Below, one piece after another: positions 14,031 to 27,562 of a stretch of DNA of 64,000 nucleotides. Source of the stretch: Melanocharis versteri (lineage: Eukaryota; Chordata; Aves; Passeriformes; Melanocharitidae). The stretch is from positions 84,139-148,138 of the forward strand of contig VZTG01001939.1 in the NCBI GenBank assembly GCA_013397845.1, written 5' to 3'. A program made the position numbers and the translations under genes. Below the pieces are notes generated by a model that searched no databases, was not told the origin of the DNA, and saw only the letters and a program-made list of their open reading frames with translations. The stretch's first letter is position 1; every line of letters starts with the position of its first letter.

Positions 14031-14520
14031 CTTTATTACCTGCTAGGAGAGAAGCTATTGGACTTATAATTATCCATTACTGGTACCTGATACATTTCCT
14101 GAGGGAAGCTTTCTACTAATTCATACTCTTGTCATGCTTGCTGCATCGCATCTAATGTCGTTTTTCTAAATTAGATAAATAAAATATTTATATTTGGTGA
14201 CCTTGAAAAGAAATGTGGACCACTAGCTCAGGATGAATTTCCTGGAATTCAATAAATATTAATAGAATACAACAAGCACCAGAGCAGAAAAAGAACGACT
14301 GATACATCCCTAATGAGTGTGGTGGCATTTATTATTTAAATGACCATTAGAAACACTCTTAGCCTTTTGAGGAATTCAAGCAGAAGTAGTAGACAGATGC
14401 TCCTGAATGCAGGAGATTAATCATTCTCTCTGTGCAATGCAGGACCAATTAATTTGGTTTTTGTGTTGTGCTTTTCCTTTTTTTCTCCTCACCAGTAAAG
14501 AAAAACAAATTAAAATCTGG
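14031..14520. promoter_or_regulatory. Candidate non-coding regulatory stretch
   Basis: Repeat-free AT-rich DNA with dense motif-like words such as 'cttataattatcc', 'taaattagataaataaaat' and 'ccaattaatttgg', the last an imperfect palindrome at about 14445-14458. It ends in a strong polypyrimidine tract followed by 'caccag' (about 14470-14502). The composition is what I would expect of a conserved element in a gene desert, but no conservation data are available here. Confidence 0.22.
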
Positions 14521-16960
14521 ATCTTTCTACGTGTCTAACTTATGGAGGCAGAAGTATTTCTGTGGCTTCTGGGTAGGAGAAAACACTTCCTACACAAACT
14601 CCCGTGGCCTGGCTACAATCAGTTAGGCGAATCCTCACAGGCAAACTCTGTTTCAGAGTCAAGAGGACAACAGGCATGCTGTCATAGAATAAACAACATT
14701 TTGACATGCTTGTGCCAGAAATAGCACCTGAGTTTGGGAATGGAAACTGCCGGGTTTTAGGAGATCTCACAAACCTGTAACAGACAGATAGGATGGATTG
14801 GCCTTAAGACTGAAGTTTTGTGCTGGGATCTGGGTAACATAAGTTACCATCACTTGATTAAAATCAATAGACTTTGGTCACAGACACCAACCAAGACCAT
14901 GGCAGACCATTGAAAATTTAAGACAAGAAAGAGTGGGGATATGTATTTACTTCCCTTTGAGTCTACAATGACTGGTCCCAGCATATGTCAAAGAAACATC
15001 ACAAACCCAGGGTGGGCCAGTCCCATCCTCTGGTCAACGGTCCTTGCCCTAGCATAGCCCTGCGCCAGCACCACAGGGTCGGGCAAATTGCTTACAGGAG
15101 CTGGGCCTCGCCTTCCCGACTCAGATCTTACAGAACATCATCTGCCATGCAACCACAGGCCAAAGGAAAAGGTGTCGAGTTAACTAGGCATGAACAGACC
15201 CTGGAGTCAGACAAAGGCTTTAAGTTCCACACTGTGCATTTTGCATTTCGCATTTCATTGAACAAGCACAGGAGATTTGTCGCAATGAAGTTCTGATGCT
15301 GGTTACAATGAAGTACTGATTATTTCCACAAAGATGAAAGGAGAAAAAAAAATCATGTCAAATATATAAGCTACATGGCTATATAAGGCAAATATGAGGG
15401 TGAAAAAGAATTCGAAATACTCCAGTGATATAATCAGTATTGCTTGGCATTTCAAAAAAACCAAACCCCAAACAAACTTCCAAAATAATAGGTTCTTATT
15501 TAACATAGAGGTTTTCAGAATCAGGATGAATGAAAATGGAAACAAAATTTAACATTTTAGTTTATGTAAAGAAACAGCATTAAAGGCTTAGTACCACTTG
15601 TTCTGGTAAATCTTTGTGAAAGATAAAAGTAAGCTGAAGCTTTTAGGCATCCTCTTATCAAAGATAAATGCAGCAGAAGCAGCACATTTCTTATATCCCT
15701 TGCTATTGCATGTCCTTAGCTTCACACCTTGATTTGCTGGCTGTTTAATAAGAAGAGCTCTTGCTTTACAGCTGGCTTGTAAGTTTTTGGAAGATTATAA
15801 AATTTTGAGTAGCCTGAAGCTGTTTTAGACAAGGCCCAAAAAAAAAAAGTAAGATGTTTGATGGGATAGTTACTCCACCCTTCCCTTCCCCTGCAGAGCT
15901 TTGCTGATAAGTAGGTATCTCTAATAAGGCTGCAGACAGGAGGCCTTTTGCCTCCAAACCAAACCTGAGTCCATGAATATCCACTTTCAGGTTTTGTCCT
16001 AGTTGGCAAATGGCATTCCTAATGTGGGAGCTGGAACACAGAAATCCTAATGTCTTTTGGAGGATTTTTTTTTTTGTGATAAAGGTAAGTTGGTAAGATT
16101 TTTGTAACGTGCTTCAGAGTTTAAAGCCAGAGCCTTATGCAGCTAAGCAAAGCAGCTCTGATTCCTGGCAAACTGTTTCAATGAAAATTAGACAAGTAAA
16201 CAACCAAGTGAAGGGTAGCCTTGTTGCAGAGGAATAGAAACTAGAAAGAGGATGGCACCTGACTTTTAAAGCTGCTTTTGTAAAGGTCAGGTCCACACTG
16301 ATTAAGTATCAAGTCATCGCACAATTGTCTAGATCAAGTCAGATGTTTACTGCAAGCTGGATAATGATCATCTACTTGAATATGATGGAAAAACATATTA
16401 TGTGCTGATGTGTCTCTAAAAAACAGGATTGGAGCTCAGATGTTCCTTTCTCTTCCCTCTTCCTCTGCCTCCAACACTCTCCACAAGAGCTTAAGTGAAT
16501 TTCGTATTAAAGGTACAGACTTAAAATTAATGAGACTGAATTTTTAGTTCATTATCCAAGCACAGAGTATGGGTAGGAGCTGGACAGCTTGTTGAGCATG
16601 ACTTAACATATTCTCTGATACTGCAGCACAACCACATCTACTAACTAATAAAATATATGTTCCTCCTGATTTTTAAATTTCTTTCTGCCAAACACAACAC
16701 CAGAACCTGGCAGCTTTTATCACCATTCCCTCCTGTGCAGCACTACATTTAAGCACCTGCTTACCACTGAACAGGTGTTGACAGTCTATTGATTTCAGCA
16801 CTTCCTACGTCCACATTGATTACAATCAAGAACATTTTAGGCCTTGGGGCATTTTGCACAAGTAGGTAGATTGTGCACTGGACAATGGACAAATCCCCTA
16901 TAGCAAAGCAGCATTGCAAAGGTTTTGCTGTCAGCCCCTAAAGTCATTTAAGCATAGGCA
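14521..16960. other. Non-coding DNA, nothing recognised
   Basis: Unique-looking sequence with short frames of up to about 103 codons and two short homopolymers (A-run near 15838-15848, T-run near 16067-16077). No repeat family or exon is recognised. Confidence 0.55.
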
Positions 16961-16964
16961 GTGA

Positions 16965-17095
16965 CAGGGCAGAGAGATTACAATGCTGGCGTGGGCTCAA
17001 GTCCTGCTCCACCACTCACCTCCTCTGTGATCTTAGACAAATTATTTAGTATGATGGCGCTCCTTTGCTTCCCAAAGATGTTGCAAGAGACACAG
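16965..17095 (+). mobile_element. Ancient MIR/CORE-SINE-like fragment
   Basis: The order of words follows the MIR-type SINE consensus. A degenerate tRNA-related head ends in 'gggctcaagtcctgctcca'. Then comes 'ccactcac', then 'tctgtgatcttagacaaatt' where the consensus has 'tgtgaccttgggcaagtca', then a C/T-rich 'ctttgcttccc' block. Divergence is high, as expected of a pre-avian amniote relic. Such relics occur at low copy in bird genomes. The assignment is from memory of the consensus, and the outer boundaries are approximate. Confidence 0.5.
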
Positions 17096-19130
17096 ATACA
17101 GTGATGACTGAAGATCTTGCAGCCTCCTACAAAGAGGTGAGAGGTCACCTCTGCACCTGCAATTGAGAACCATCCTGGGGAATATGAGAATGTGAAAGCA
17201 AAGTATAGCTCACTGCTATTTTCCAAACCTAGTCTTTTCATAGGACTGAATCACCTCGACATTTTCATGCATCACAGAAAGAAGTCTTGCCAAATGCAGA
17301 TCCACATCCTCATATTAATAAGAGGAAAAATAAATTATTTCTGCTTCAAACAGGAGGGTAGTTAAGGAATGTCTACATGAACTGGAAGGAGGAAAGTTAA
17401 GTTAAGCATTCTCTTAACAATGAAGTTTTGACAACTTCTACACAAGTATGAAGTATTTCCAGCCAATAATCTCTTTCAGGAATATCATTTTTCTATAATG
17501 AAAATCGATATTTGCCTGCCTTACACAAAAACAATGAAAATGCCCATATACCTTTGGAAGAGCAACGGATGTCTGTTCCTGTTGTCTTCAAGAGCAGCTA
17601 GGAAGGAACATGAATATCCCTGCATTTGAAGGCGTTTACACTCCAGGTCTGTAGCAGGCTTTATTGCCAGGCTAGTGTTTTAACCAGCTAAAAGGACATT
17701 CAAACCCCCTACGGCTCTTGCTCACAGTTCAGACACAGCTAGATGAATTAGAGGTGGAAGCTCTCCCAAATAATGCATGATGTCCATTCAACACTGGCAA
17801 TCAATGCCCCTAAATAACTCTGTGATCAAGTCTGAACTTCACTGTTACAGATTCAGGAACATATGATTCAGTCTCTGTATCAACAAGTTCAGTCAGGTGA
17901 GCGCGTACCTGCATCTGAGAATTTTCTCTCTAGCATCTGTTACAAATTAGCACAGGTCAGGACCAGTTTCCACTGAAGCTTTGAACAATCAGTTTTACTC
18001 AGAATGCATTGCTCTTGCTACTAAAAAGTGATTTTCACCATGACACTGGAACCATTGAGTGGTGACTATAATGTCCACAGAGTCTACATAGTGTGTGTTA
18101 TGTTACCTGCCACTGGGCAGATGGAGAACATCACAGCTCTGTCCCTAAAGCAATCAGCTCAGATGTGCAAGGCATAAAATCCCTCACAGTTACTCTTTCA
18201 AGTAATGGTTTGTGTAGTGCCCATGCACACCATAGTCTCAGTCCTTAATAAAGAGAAAAGCTTCAAAAAACCCAAATAGCACATAACCCAAAGTGTAATT
18301 TTCACACTCCCTACCCCCCACGGTATGGTAGACTTCAGAAAAAATGTTTAGAACATGATTATAATAATTATAATAATTTAGACATTATTTTAAATGGTTT
18401 TGGTATTCTGTAAATATCACGGAATTTTACATGGATTTTTAATTTTCTAATCATTTCTATATTCCATACGAAACTAATCCCTGTGACTTTCCACTGGATA
18501 AGGCACTAAATTACAAGCAAGCATGTTATACTGCAGAGCAGGCAATTTAAAGCCTTCCTTAAAAAAAAAAAAAAAAAAAATCCTTGATTGAAACATCTGT
18601 GATTTGGTTTATGCAGGTGATACTAAAAACAGTTTCCTGATGAACATAGCTTCTGGCACAATTATTTATTTTGAAGAGGCTGCATATCTGAACAGGGTTT
18701 CAAAAGGGATTGGGTAAAACAGGCATTTAAACTTTTGACTTATTCAATAAAAGATCATTTTTATCTACACTGAATTGAAATGCAACTGAAAAAGAAAAAA
18801 AAATCACTCAAGTTAGAATTACATTTCTTTCTTAAAGAGGTCATATATACTGTGGAAAAAGAATCCCTTTTTAAAATGGGAACAGAATACATACACCATG
18901 CCTCTTGTCTCAATAACTAATTAAGCATGTGTTTAAGTGCTTTGTTTAAAGACATGCCTGCTTAGTAAAGGCAGAAGTGTCTTATTGAATTCAAGAGTGT
19001 AATGCTAAGTATACACTTCAATGCTTTGAAGAACTGCTTTTGATTTGATGGAGAAGAGTTTCAGAGGGAAAAGAAATAGAAGGTCTCCCTGAGTTCTTAA
19101 ACTGAACTGGATATGTGATTTCTGATTTAC
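17096..19130. other. Non-coding DNA with an A20 tract
   Basis: No exon or repeat family is recognised. AT-rich words 'ataataattataataattt' lie at about 18361-18379. The A20 tract at 18561-18580 is listed separately. Open frames here are few and short. Confidence 0.55.
18561..18580 (+). repeat. A20 homopolymer
   Basis: Twenty consecutive A. No AATAAA lies in the preceding 60 bases and no flanking target-site duplication was recognised, so a processed-transcript insertion is not supported. Confidence 0.95.
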
Positions 19131-19134
19131 TGAG

Positions 19135-19520
19135 AGAGACTTCATCTGCAGCACTTAATTTCTTTCAAAGGAGCCCTGTAATTACCTCTTGGATCTTGCC
19201 AGTGTAAACACGACGGAACCCAAGAAGCTGCTTTGCAAATGAGGGTTAATGCAGCATGTGATACACCATATAGGACTGGACAGCATTAAACAAAGGTTAA
19301 TCCTCAGCAGCAAGAGATACTAAATGGATTCTCTTATTGAACACCCTAACAGCAAAGGGGGAGAGAAGAAAAAAGAGTTGCCTCTCAGATACTTAATTAT
19401 CTGCAATGTATATGCAAATATCCAGAATTTGATGAGGTCTTTACTTTTCACCTTTAAGCACCACATTAGTAATTCATGAAGCCGCTACCAACGTTGTTGA
19501 GTGCAAGCAGCAGTGAAAAT
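19135..19520. promoter_or_regulatory. Candidate conserved non-coding element
   Basis: Repeat-free stretch with two 'ggttaat' words about 65 bases apart (near 19224 and 19294). The second lies within 'attaaacaaaggttaatcc', which includes a SOX/TCF-like 'acaaagg'. On the minus strand an exceptionally long polypyrimidine run ends in TTAG (complement of 19347-19380). These are typical ingredients of enhancer sequence, but no conservation evidence is available. Confidence 0.3.
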
Positions 19521-22500
19521 TAAGCACTAATGACTTCAGAGGTAGGGTGCCCATAAAATGACTAGATACCTCTGAGGTCGTCTGTACTATCTGAACATAA
19601 GTGATGGAAAAATGTACATTAGCTCAGCATTTCATCAACTGCAGGTTTCTGAAAACTATCACTAATGCCGAGGGTAGTTATATGGACAGCAGGGGAGTTG
19701 CTACAAACAAAAGTTCACACCACCATTACTAAAAGATATCCACACATTTCCCGGCCTTAAATACCACTAGCTTATGACACAGTACTTCAACAAGGCAGAA
19801 AAGCAAAATAACAGACCAGCAAGTCCCTGTGCCAGGGAGGTGACCCAACAGGCTAAAAATCTGTGACAACCTTGTCTCCTTTTCCTGACGACATGAAGAT
19901 TCAAGCAAGTTGAAGAATTATGTTTACATAAGTCACTGGGATTTCAGGGCCACTTGTAATGTTCTAGTTACCCAAAGAGTTCATCTGTGACAAACCACAC
20001 TGCAGCAAGTCTGTCAGAAATTACTTTGTTAAATTGCTGCAAGAAATCTGCTAGACTTTCAAACTATCCAAGCAAGTATATATTGGATACAGCTATTATG
20101 GTAAGTCTAGTCCGAAGAACTAGCAATATAGTTTATGCAATATTAAATAGCAAGTATCGAATTTACAACATAAAATTACAAGGTTATTTTGACATGAATG
20201 ATACGTTAGTAAATTAAGATACCTGCTCTTCACCTAACAGCAATCAGGCCTCCTATGAAGAAGCTTCCCTGCAATTCATTTTGCATCTTACTGTGCTTTC
20301 AGTATTTCAACCCAAAAAGAACAGTGAAAAAAAATTTTTTTTAAATAACTTCAAGAATAAGAACAAATCAATGGACTCAGTGTTTCCATGCTCTTGAATT
20401 ATTTAAGTACCGACATGATTCCAATATTCATCCATGTCAGAAAATATGCTGTTCTGGAAGACCACAGCCTCATGGAGCTGTAGTAATTTATGCCCCTGAA
20501 GAATCTGCTCTGGACCATGAATAGAGAGGGAAAATTTGATTTTTAATGTGATACCTCCGTGGAAACCTGGGCTTGTAAATTGGAGGTGTTTCTGTCTGCT
20601 TTGATTTTTGACAATAATCACAAAGGCTAGTGAAATACATGTATTTAGAATCAATAAACTTGAGTGTTAGCATGGATGGGTGGTAAAGGCCCGCACACTG
20701 ATGTGCTTTAAAAATAGTGAAATCAGTTCTTTAAAAATAAAAAGGGACAATAGGGGAAAAAATTACATTTCCCAGAGTTATAGTACAGCTTTTTAAGTAG
20801 GTTCACAATATAAAAGAGATTAAACGGAAAAAAAATCCAAACACAGATGCTGCACAATCAGTCAAACAGCATATATTTTATTACAAGAAAAAGAAACAGG
20901 TAGTTGAACCCTTTGCAACACACTGAGATTAATCATTCATTATGGGTCTGTCAGAAAATGAGAAGGACAGGATAAAAGACTGCTGCCATCAGTGGCACTC
21001 CCTGAATTTAACAAGGTAAAACTCCTGTTCAGCTGGAACAATGAAATTATTGAAGTCTGAGAAGCACAGGACTGAGAAAGAATCAATGATTTATAACTGA
21101 CTGAGGACTCCGCCTCGGCATGTCTATGAATTCCGCTCTGGATTCACCCGCCTCAGACAGGAGAGGCAGCAGGAACACGTCTCTCCTGTCTCTCCACAGA
21201 CCAGGCAGGACACCAAAGGTTCATGTCAGTCTCAGGTAGGAACATGGAGCCCTTTTATGCATGGTACCCTTTCAAACACGGTACCACAGCGAGTCCACTG
21301 GGCTTTTATGGAGCTATTCCCTGCTTTGCCGGGTGTACCTCAGACCTGTTCTTTGCAAGACATACTCCAGTGCTCCCCCCTGCTGCAGTGTCTGGATCTT
21401 ATTTATTTACTGCTGGGTCCAGGTTTCTGTTCCTCCCAGATATCACACAAAAGCTGAAGATGTGGCTTGGAAAAAGAGGATGCTGACTTTCACCTATGCC
21501 ATAGCCTCACTCGGGCCCCACAGGGCCCCTACAACAACAGTTATGATTGGAGACACTAGAATATGTTCAAAAAATGGTTTAAGATTAGCATGGCCAAATC
21601 AGCACCTTAGGGCCAGGATTAGCTGGACTTGCAGACTAGGAGGCAAAGTCACGACAGTCAATTCCTGTTTGAGCTGTAAACTTGCGTGCTGCAAGGCCAG
21701 CACTTACACCTGAACCTGTGGAACAACATCATAGCTGGCAGAACTGGAATCAAGCCACAATCTGACATGCACAGTGATACACCTGGCATAGAAATGCAAG
21801 AAAACAACATTTAGATAAAAATTCTGGTGAGGCTGGAAATTCTCAGACTCTAATGTGTAAAACCCAGGCCTTAGTTATAGGGATTTAGGTAGATGGTATC
21901 ATAATTGCTAACCCCAGGATTTCATTTTCTGTGGCAGGTGGCTCTGCCTAGCTGTCAGCCTCATGTTGTCTCTCCACTCCCATCCAGTCTTACTCAGCAA
22001 GCACAAGAAGATGCCTGCTCAGTGGTCTAGCTGTGTGTATAGTGCCCTGCTCCTGCCTTTGCAGGATTTGTGGATTTGTGACTATTTAAAGTAGAAATAC
22101 TGCTTTTCAGCATGAGAATGCCACTTACTGCTGGGAATCTTATGCAGAAGAAAAATAATATATATCAACATATGTAAAACTGGAAGAAAAACACACTGAG
22201 AAAAGCATGTAGGCTGCTGGGGGACAACTCCTGTGAAAATTGTTATACAGCAGTTAGTGAATTATTTTTTCCAGAGAGGCAGTAGCTGAGTTATCAATAT
22301 CCAGCAAATGACTGTCTCGATTACAGTAAATCCTAAAGGCAATACAGACCCTTCAATGGAAGAACCACTGCACTGCTCTTTGCAGAATCAAATAACTTCC
22401 TTCATGTCAAGCCTTTGATTTCTGCATGCTTGTTTTGGACTTTGAAGATTGAATTATGCATTAAAACCTGAGCCCCACAAAGGTTCTTCTACCTTGGAAA

Positions 22501-22790
22501 GTGAAAACAGTTTTAGCTGTGATGGTAAAGGGGAAATAATGTAAAAATTGGTATGGAAAACCCTGCCAGATATAACTTGCAGTTCTAGGCTGATCTTGGG
22601 GACCCAGTAAGGTTGTGATTCAGCTTCAGTTTTACTCCAGAAGAATAAAGCAGTGTTAACTGGGAGAAATAAAAACACCCAAAACCCCCACACCAAACCC
22701 AAGAAATGAAACACATCATTAGTATGGCCTTGCTCGCCTACAAAGCTTCATTTAATTTGTCTCAACCTTCACAATTAATCTTTCAAAATT
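19521..22790. other. Non-coding DNA, some GC-richer frames at 21.2-21.7 kb
   Basis: Three overlapping plus-strand frames at 21223-21713 (66-150 codons) translate to unrecognised sequence, and their overlap in different frames argues for chance. The stretch 20860-21170 is repeat-free with some CpG ('ccgcctcggcatg' at 21111) and could be regulatory. No interspersed repeat is recognised. Confidence 0.45.
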
Positions 22791-22803
22791 TATAGCATTG
22801 TAT

Positions 22804-22833
22804 TCTTCCTGTTGTGTACTCTTCCTGTTGTGT
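22804..22833 (+). repeat. Two-copy direct repeat, 16-bp period
   Basis: The 14-base word 'tcttcctgttgtgt' occurs at 22804-22817 and again at 22820-22833, separated by 'ac'. It is a short local tandem duplication with no associated element. Confidence 0.9.
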
Positions 22834-25800
22834 CCTATTAAAACTAATTGCAAAACTGGAGATCTCAAGACTGTGCCTGGCTCCTCATGCTCATTTTAGG
22901 GACACAAGGTCAAGCTTAATGTCAACAGAAGTCTTCATTGGTCCCCTTTTATTTACACGTTTTTGTTTGGTTTTTTTTGTTGCTCCTCCAATTGTCTATG
23001 ATACTAGGTTGCCTAATAAATACCACCTCCAAACCGCAGTTCTTTCTCCTAGCTGAACACAGCTTCCTGAGACACAGCCTATCTTTTGTGAAGTGAATCT
23101 GAGGGACTCACATCTAGATAGCAGCATATTAATTCATGCCTCAAAACAGGTGTGTAAAATGAAACTAGGGACAAACTGGTGTTCAGAGACCTCAGGAGAT
23201 AAAAAGGGCAAAGGGGTCTGGCTCTTCATGTAGAAGCACTAAATGAGATGCCACCTGTCAGAACAAAATCAAGGTTTTATTCATTCATCAAACCTCCACG
23301 TATAAAGTGGGGTTTATTGATATTCAAGGAATGCAACACATTTTTCCTGAGGATTACCTTGTGCAGACACCTGTCATTATTTAATAATATGTGCCTTGCA
23401 TTTCACTATTCGAATATATGGACAGCCAGTATTTTCTTGGGGTGCAGCACAACCCAGAATTCACCAATATTCTCAGGCTTCCATCTGCAAAGTGGGCTTT
23501 GACATTAGAAAGGGATAAGTGAGTGGACACATCACACTCCTATTTCTACTTTTGCTAGAATAAACTTTAAAATCTTGTAATTTTTTAATAATGGAAAACT
23601 GGGAAAAAATCAACAGCTTGTATCTTAATGTAGATGTGCAGATGATGATCATCTTAGCCAACGCTAAATGGCTAAAAGTCAGGCATCTAGGCTAAGTTGG
23701 TTATTTTAAAGAACTCAAGCCCTTCTCACAGATAACCCACTCATATCAGAGGGAGCTTAAACCACTACTTAGATACTCATCACACAGATGGGCAAATGAA
23801 TCCTTTCCCAGGATTCCTGCTTTGCATAGCCATGTCTTTCCTTTCCCGCCATAGCAGAAACCACAAGCAGTAGAAACTGCTGTCTTCTATTTACAATCAG
23901 TGCATCACAGCTCCTAAACCAAAACCTGGCTGAGTTTCAAGAGAAGCAGTTTCCCTCACTCTGCTTTACAGAAGGAGATGCTGCTTGCCTTCAAGAGTAG
24001 AATTATGAAGAATTTTTCATGCTAATAGTGTGACATAGTCACTTTGACTATTTTGAAAGACATGCACATGTCATAACTCCATCACTACTAATCAAAAGCA
24101 TACTGAGCATTTTATAGTGTTTACCACTGAAGTGAGAGACTGAACCGTGCTAGTCCATTGCATCAGCATTCTGCAGGTCTGAGCACAGCAGCAAGCCCCC
24201 AGTTACAACAAGTGACCAGAGGAAGCATCTTTGTAACCTATCTTTTGTGCCTAATCCTTTTCCATGGTATTAGAGTGAAAGCAGTTAAAAATGTACTCAG
24301 AACTGGTAACAGAAGGCTTACGAATGAGTCTGAATTAACCCCTCACAGATCTAAACCACAAAACTGATAGTAAAACCAAATTATTTTGTGCTTGGACCAA
24401 CAATCTCACTCACACCCTTGGTTTCCTTGCTGTCCTAGCAATCAGTTTACACCCAGCTCTGCAGACCATTGGGAGCTAGTTGTTCTTTCCCCCCAAAAAC
24501 CAAGTCACCCTTCAGTACGACTCCAGTAGATACAGCAACACATGGAGGCCTCCACAGTGGTCCAGCTTTCCTGCACAAAAACAGTAAGACTTTTACTAAT
24601 AGAAAATCTGCAACACAGACCTCCCTGTTAAAAGAGCTGGCAGATGGCAATTCAGAGAAGGAATTCCAGGAGAAAGAGAAACAATGAGAAGTAAATCACA
24701 AAAAGGTTGGCACAAAAGCTCAATTCATGACCTTTATAAAGCCCTTTGTACACACAAAGCTGAGCTATACTTTTTGGCTCAGGCTGAAGAGGATTTCTGT
24801 ACAGCTTTCAACACTGCAGGTGCAGATGAGTAAACAACAAGCCAGGAGCAAGAGCAGCACTCATGGAATAACCAGAGACTGGTTAAGGTCTCTGGCTATT
24901 TCTTCCTCATTTGATGTTTGTGCTCCTCATGGTGCCCCGACTGTGTGTGGGAACCCTGGTATATAGGGCTGGAATTTAAAAAGTGGGTGTTTCCCAAAGG
25001 TGGAAGACAGACAGGCTGTGTGCTGGCCCAATTCCTCCCTGCTAGCTGCAGCACCTGACAAGCTTGGATCACTTTACATTTGTACCACAGAGGTGGATGC
25101 TGGTGCCACCAGCCAGGAGATACTTTCAAAGGCCAGCTCAGGCATTGGCCCTGGACATATCTTTTTTCCCTTCTAGTGTCCTTGGTCCTCATTCACTGCA
25201 GAAGCATTTTCCAAGGGACAGGTGGCTTCACCCTGGCTCCCTTATGCTCACCATCAAATAGGCATGAGGGAAACATTTCTCCCCTCCATCCTTCAGACAG
25301 AAGATACATGGTCTGAACCACCTCTGTTCCTGGTTTGCCCACATGCATGGAGAATTTAAGTGCCACAACAAAGTTCAAGGCACATGGGAAGGATCTTATG
25401 ACCCTTTGTCACTGTAGCCAACAGAAATGGCCCTGAAAACTCTGAATACCAAACCAGATGGGAATTACATTCATTTGCCCTTAGAATGGTGATATAGTTT
25501 TCACTGACCTGAAAAACAAACCCAATCTTCTTTCCACCCAAGCAGTACAGCTCCAACTACTCAAATACTTCATGAGAGATCCAAAATACCAATTACATTT
25601 GGAAGTGTTCCCCATGGGCTTTAAAGACTTGGGCACCCAAGGCCCAAGCACACAGACCTCAGTGCCTCTTGGCCGCCTCTCCAGGTTTTTCGGGCAGCAA
25701 GGCTGTGCTCTGGGACCACTGATCCCAAAGGCCAGCCAGCTGGCCTTGCTAACAAGCGGGTGCTCGTGCAAGCAGTGCCAGCACAACAGGAAGCAGATGC

Positions 25801-27478
25801 CAGACATCTGCCTTTGCAGTACAGCACAGGGAACACGGTTGTATCCTAAATTCATCTTTCCAATCCATCTGGGTAGATTCACTCGGCTGGTACACATCAG
25901 CAAAGTATCTTTCTCTCCATGACATTTGCTCTTTGCTCTCAAAAATATACCAAGCCTCACACAACCAGTGCTGTGACTAGAGGTCATTTGTGAACAGAAA
26001 AAGAACAGGACTCCCCATAGCCTGAGTTACGCTGCATGCAAAATAGCAGGTGCCAGTGAGTTGCTGGCTTTGAAAACATGCAGCTAACCACAGGACAGCC
26101 CACCCAGCCCCACAGCCCTCATTATGCCATTAACAAGGGGCTGCTCATCCATCTCCCTTCGCTTTATCCAGCAGGTCTGTTATCAACACCACTGACAGCA
26201 GCATGATTTCTTACATATACGCATCCTGTCTGGCAGTCACCATGTGCTGCTTTCTTTGGGCAAGTTTATATTACAGTTTTTAGAAGGGTATAGCGTGACT
26301 ATGTTTCATAGGACTAGAATTCTTTTAGGACAATAACACTTGTTCTAATTATGGCTAGTTGGGATTATTTTATATATATGTAAGTTTGTGTAAAACCCCC
26401 CCCATTTTTTCATCAGAACAAGCTCTCTACAGATAGAGCTTGCATTAAGGAGAGCTTCACTGAGAGAAATTGCAGAGATCCAGGAAAGATGCAAAGGGAA
26501 ATTAGTATTTTGATTATGGGAAACAATTGGAGGGACCTTAGTCCCTGTTAGAGAGCTCCATGGAGTGTAGTGTATCACTTGAGACTTGGCCAGTGGGCAC
26601 AGCACCAGATTCATGCTCAGCTCAAGCTGGCACACGGGGAGAAGGGATCAGCAGCCTTCCACAGTGACTCTGGGGTGACCTGAGCGACATGACCACAGCC
26701 ACTCAGCTGGCCTGCAGTCATTCTCCTGGCAAGCAGCGGCTGGACAGAGGGCCCAAACAACTAAAAAGAGCCAAAGCACTTGAAGGGCCAGGCCCCAGTC
26801 ATTGTCTGAATAGCCAGAAATGGCTAAATCAATAATTTAACCATGTACCCTGGGGCTTAATGGACTTTCAGTCAGCTGCACAGTTTATGTTCCTGCCCAC
26901 ACACCCAGAAGCCACCATTTTTCCTTCCAGAATGTTTGTTGAACCTGACAACACTTACTGAGTGAGAAGAATGTGCATCATTAATTTGAAGTGACCTTTT
27001 AAAAGTAAAGTGATTTTATTTTACGTGTGTAACTACAGAGTGCCTGAAGTGTAAGAGTTAAATCCAGAAGGGAACATGCAACAAGAGCATCCACAGTGGG
27101 ACTGTCACCTCTAAGGAGAAATTTGGGTGTTAAAGCACCTTCAGTAGCTAATGGTATACACTATCAAAATTTGTGAGCACATTCTAATTCTGACAAAGCT
27201 TTAACTTTGTCTTTCACAAATTATGTGCATCTAAACTCTATCCCTTGGCCCTGATTATGAAGCATGAAAGACCAGAGGACTCCACAAATGGCTTTTCTTA
27301 TGCAAGATTTTTCTTAAGTATAGGCATACAGACTTATTTGAGCCATGCTGTGAAACGCAGCTCCATATTCATTGCCACTTTTCTTACACCTCTGGCCATG
27401 TATACACATGCCAAGACAACCCTGGTAATTCACTCCAAAAGCAGAATTCAGGAGTGACAGCAAACTGATGTTGGCTTG
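22834..27478. other. Non-coding DNA, nothing recognised
   Basis: The longest frame is a 168-codon minus-strand frame at 25481-25987, overlapped by a 116-codon plus-strand frame in the same GC-richer patch. Neither resembles a known family and I see no splice support. A small inverted repeat 'ggccagccagctggcc' lies at 25730-25745. No CR1 or other repeat is recognised. Confidence 0.5.
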
Positions 27479-27562
27479 ATTTTCTTTTTTTTAATGATTG
27501 TTTTGGTTTGGTTGCTTTATTTGATTGTTTTTGTTTTGGTTTTTTTGTTTGTTTGTTTTTTC
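27479..27562 (+). repeat. T/G-rich low-complexity tract
   Basis: About 84 bases almost entirely T and G on the plus strand, ending in a degenerate (TTTG)n run, 'tttgtttgtttg'. Imperfect repeats of this kind grow by slippage. No function is inferred. Confidence 0.9.

Noticed and set aside
18561..18580. Processed pseudogene tail
   Set aside because: No AATAAA upstream and no recognisable transcript sequence.
25481..25987. 168-codon minus-strand open frame
   Set aside because: It lies in a GC-richer patch where a 116-codon frame is also open on the other strand; no known family.
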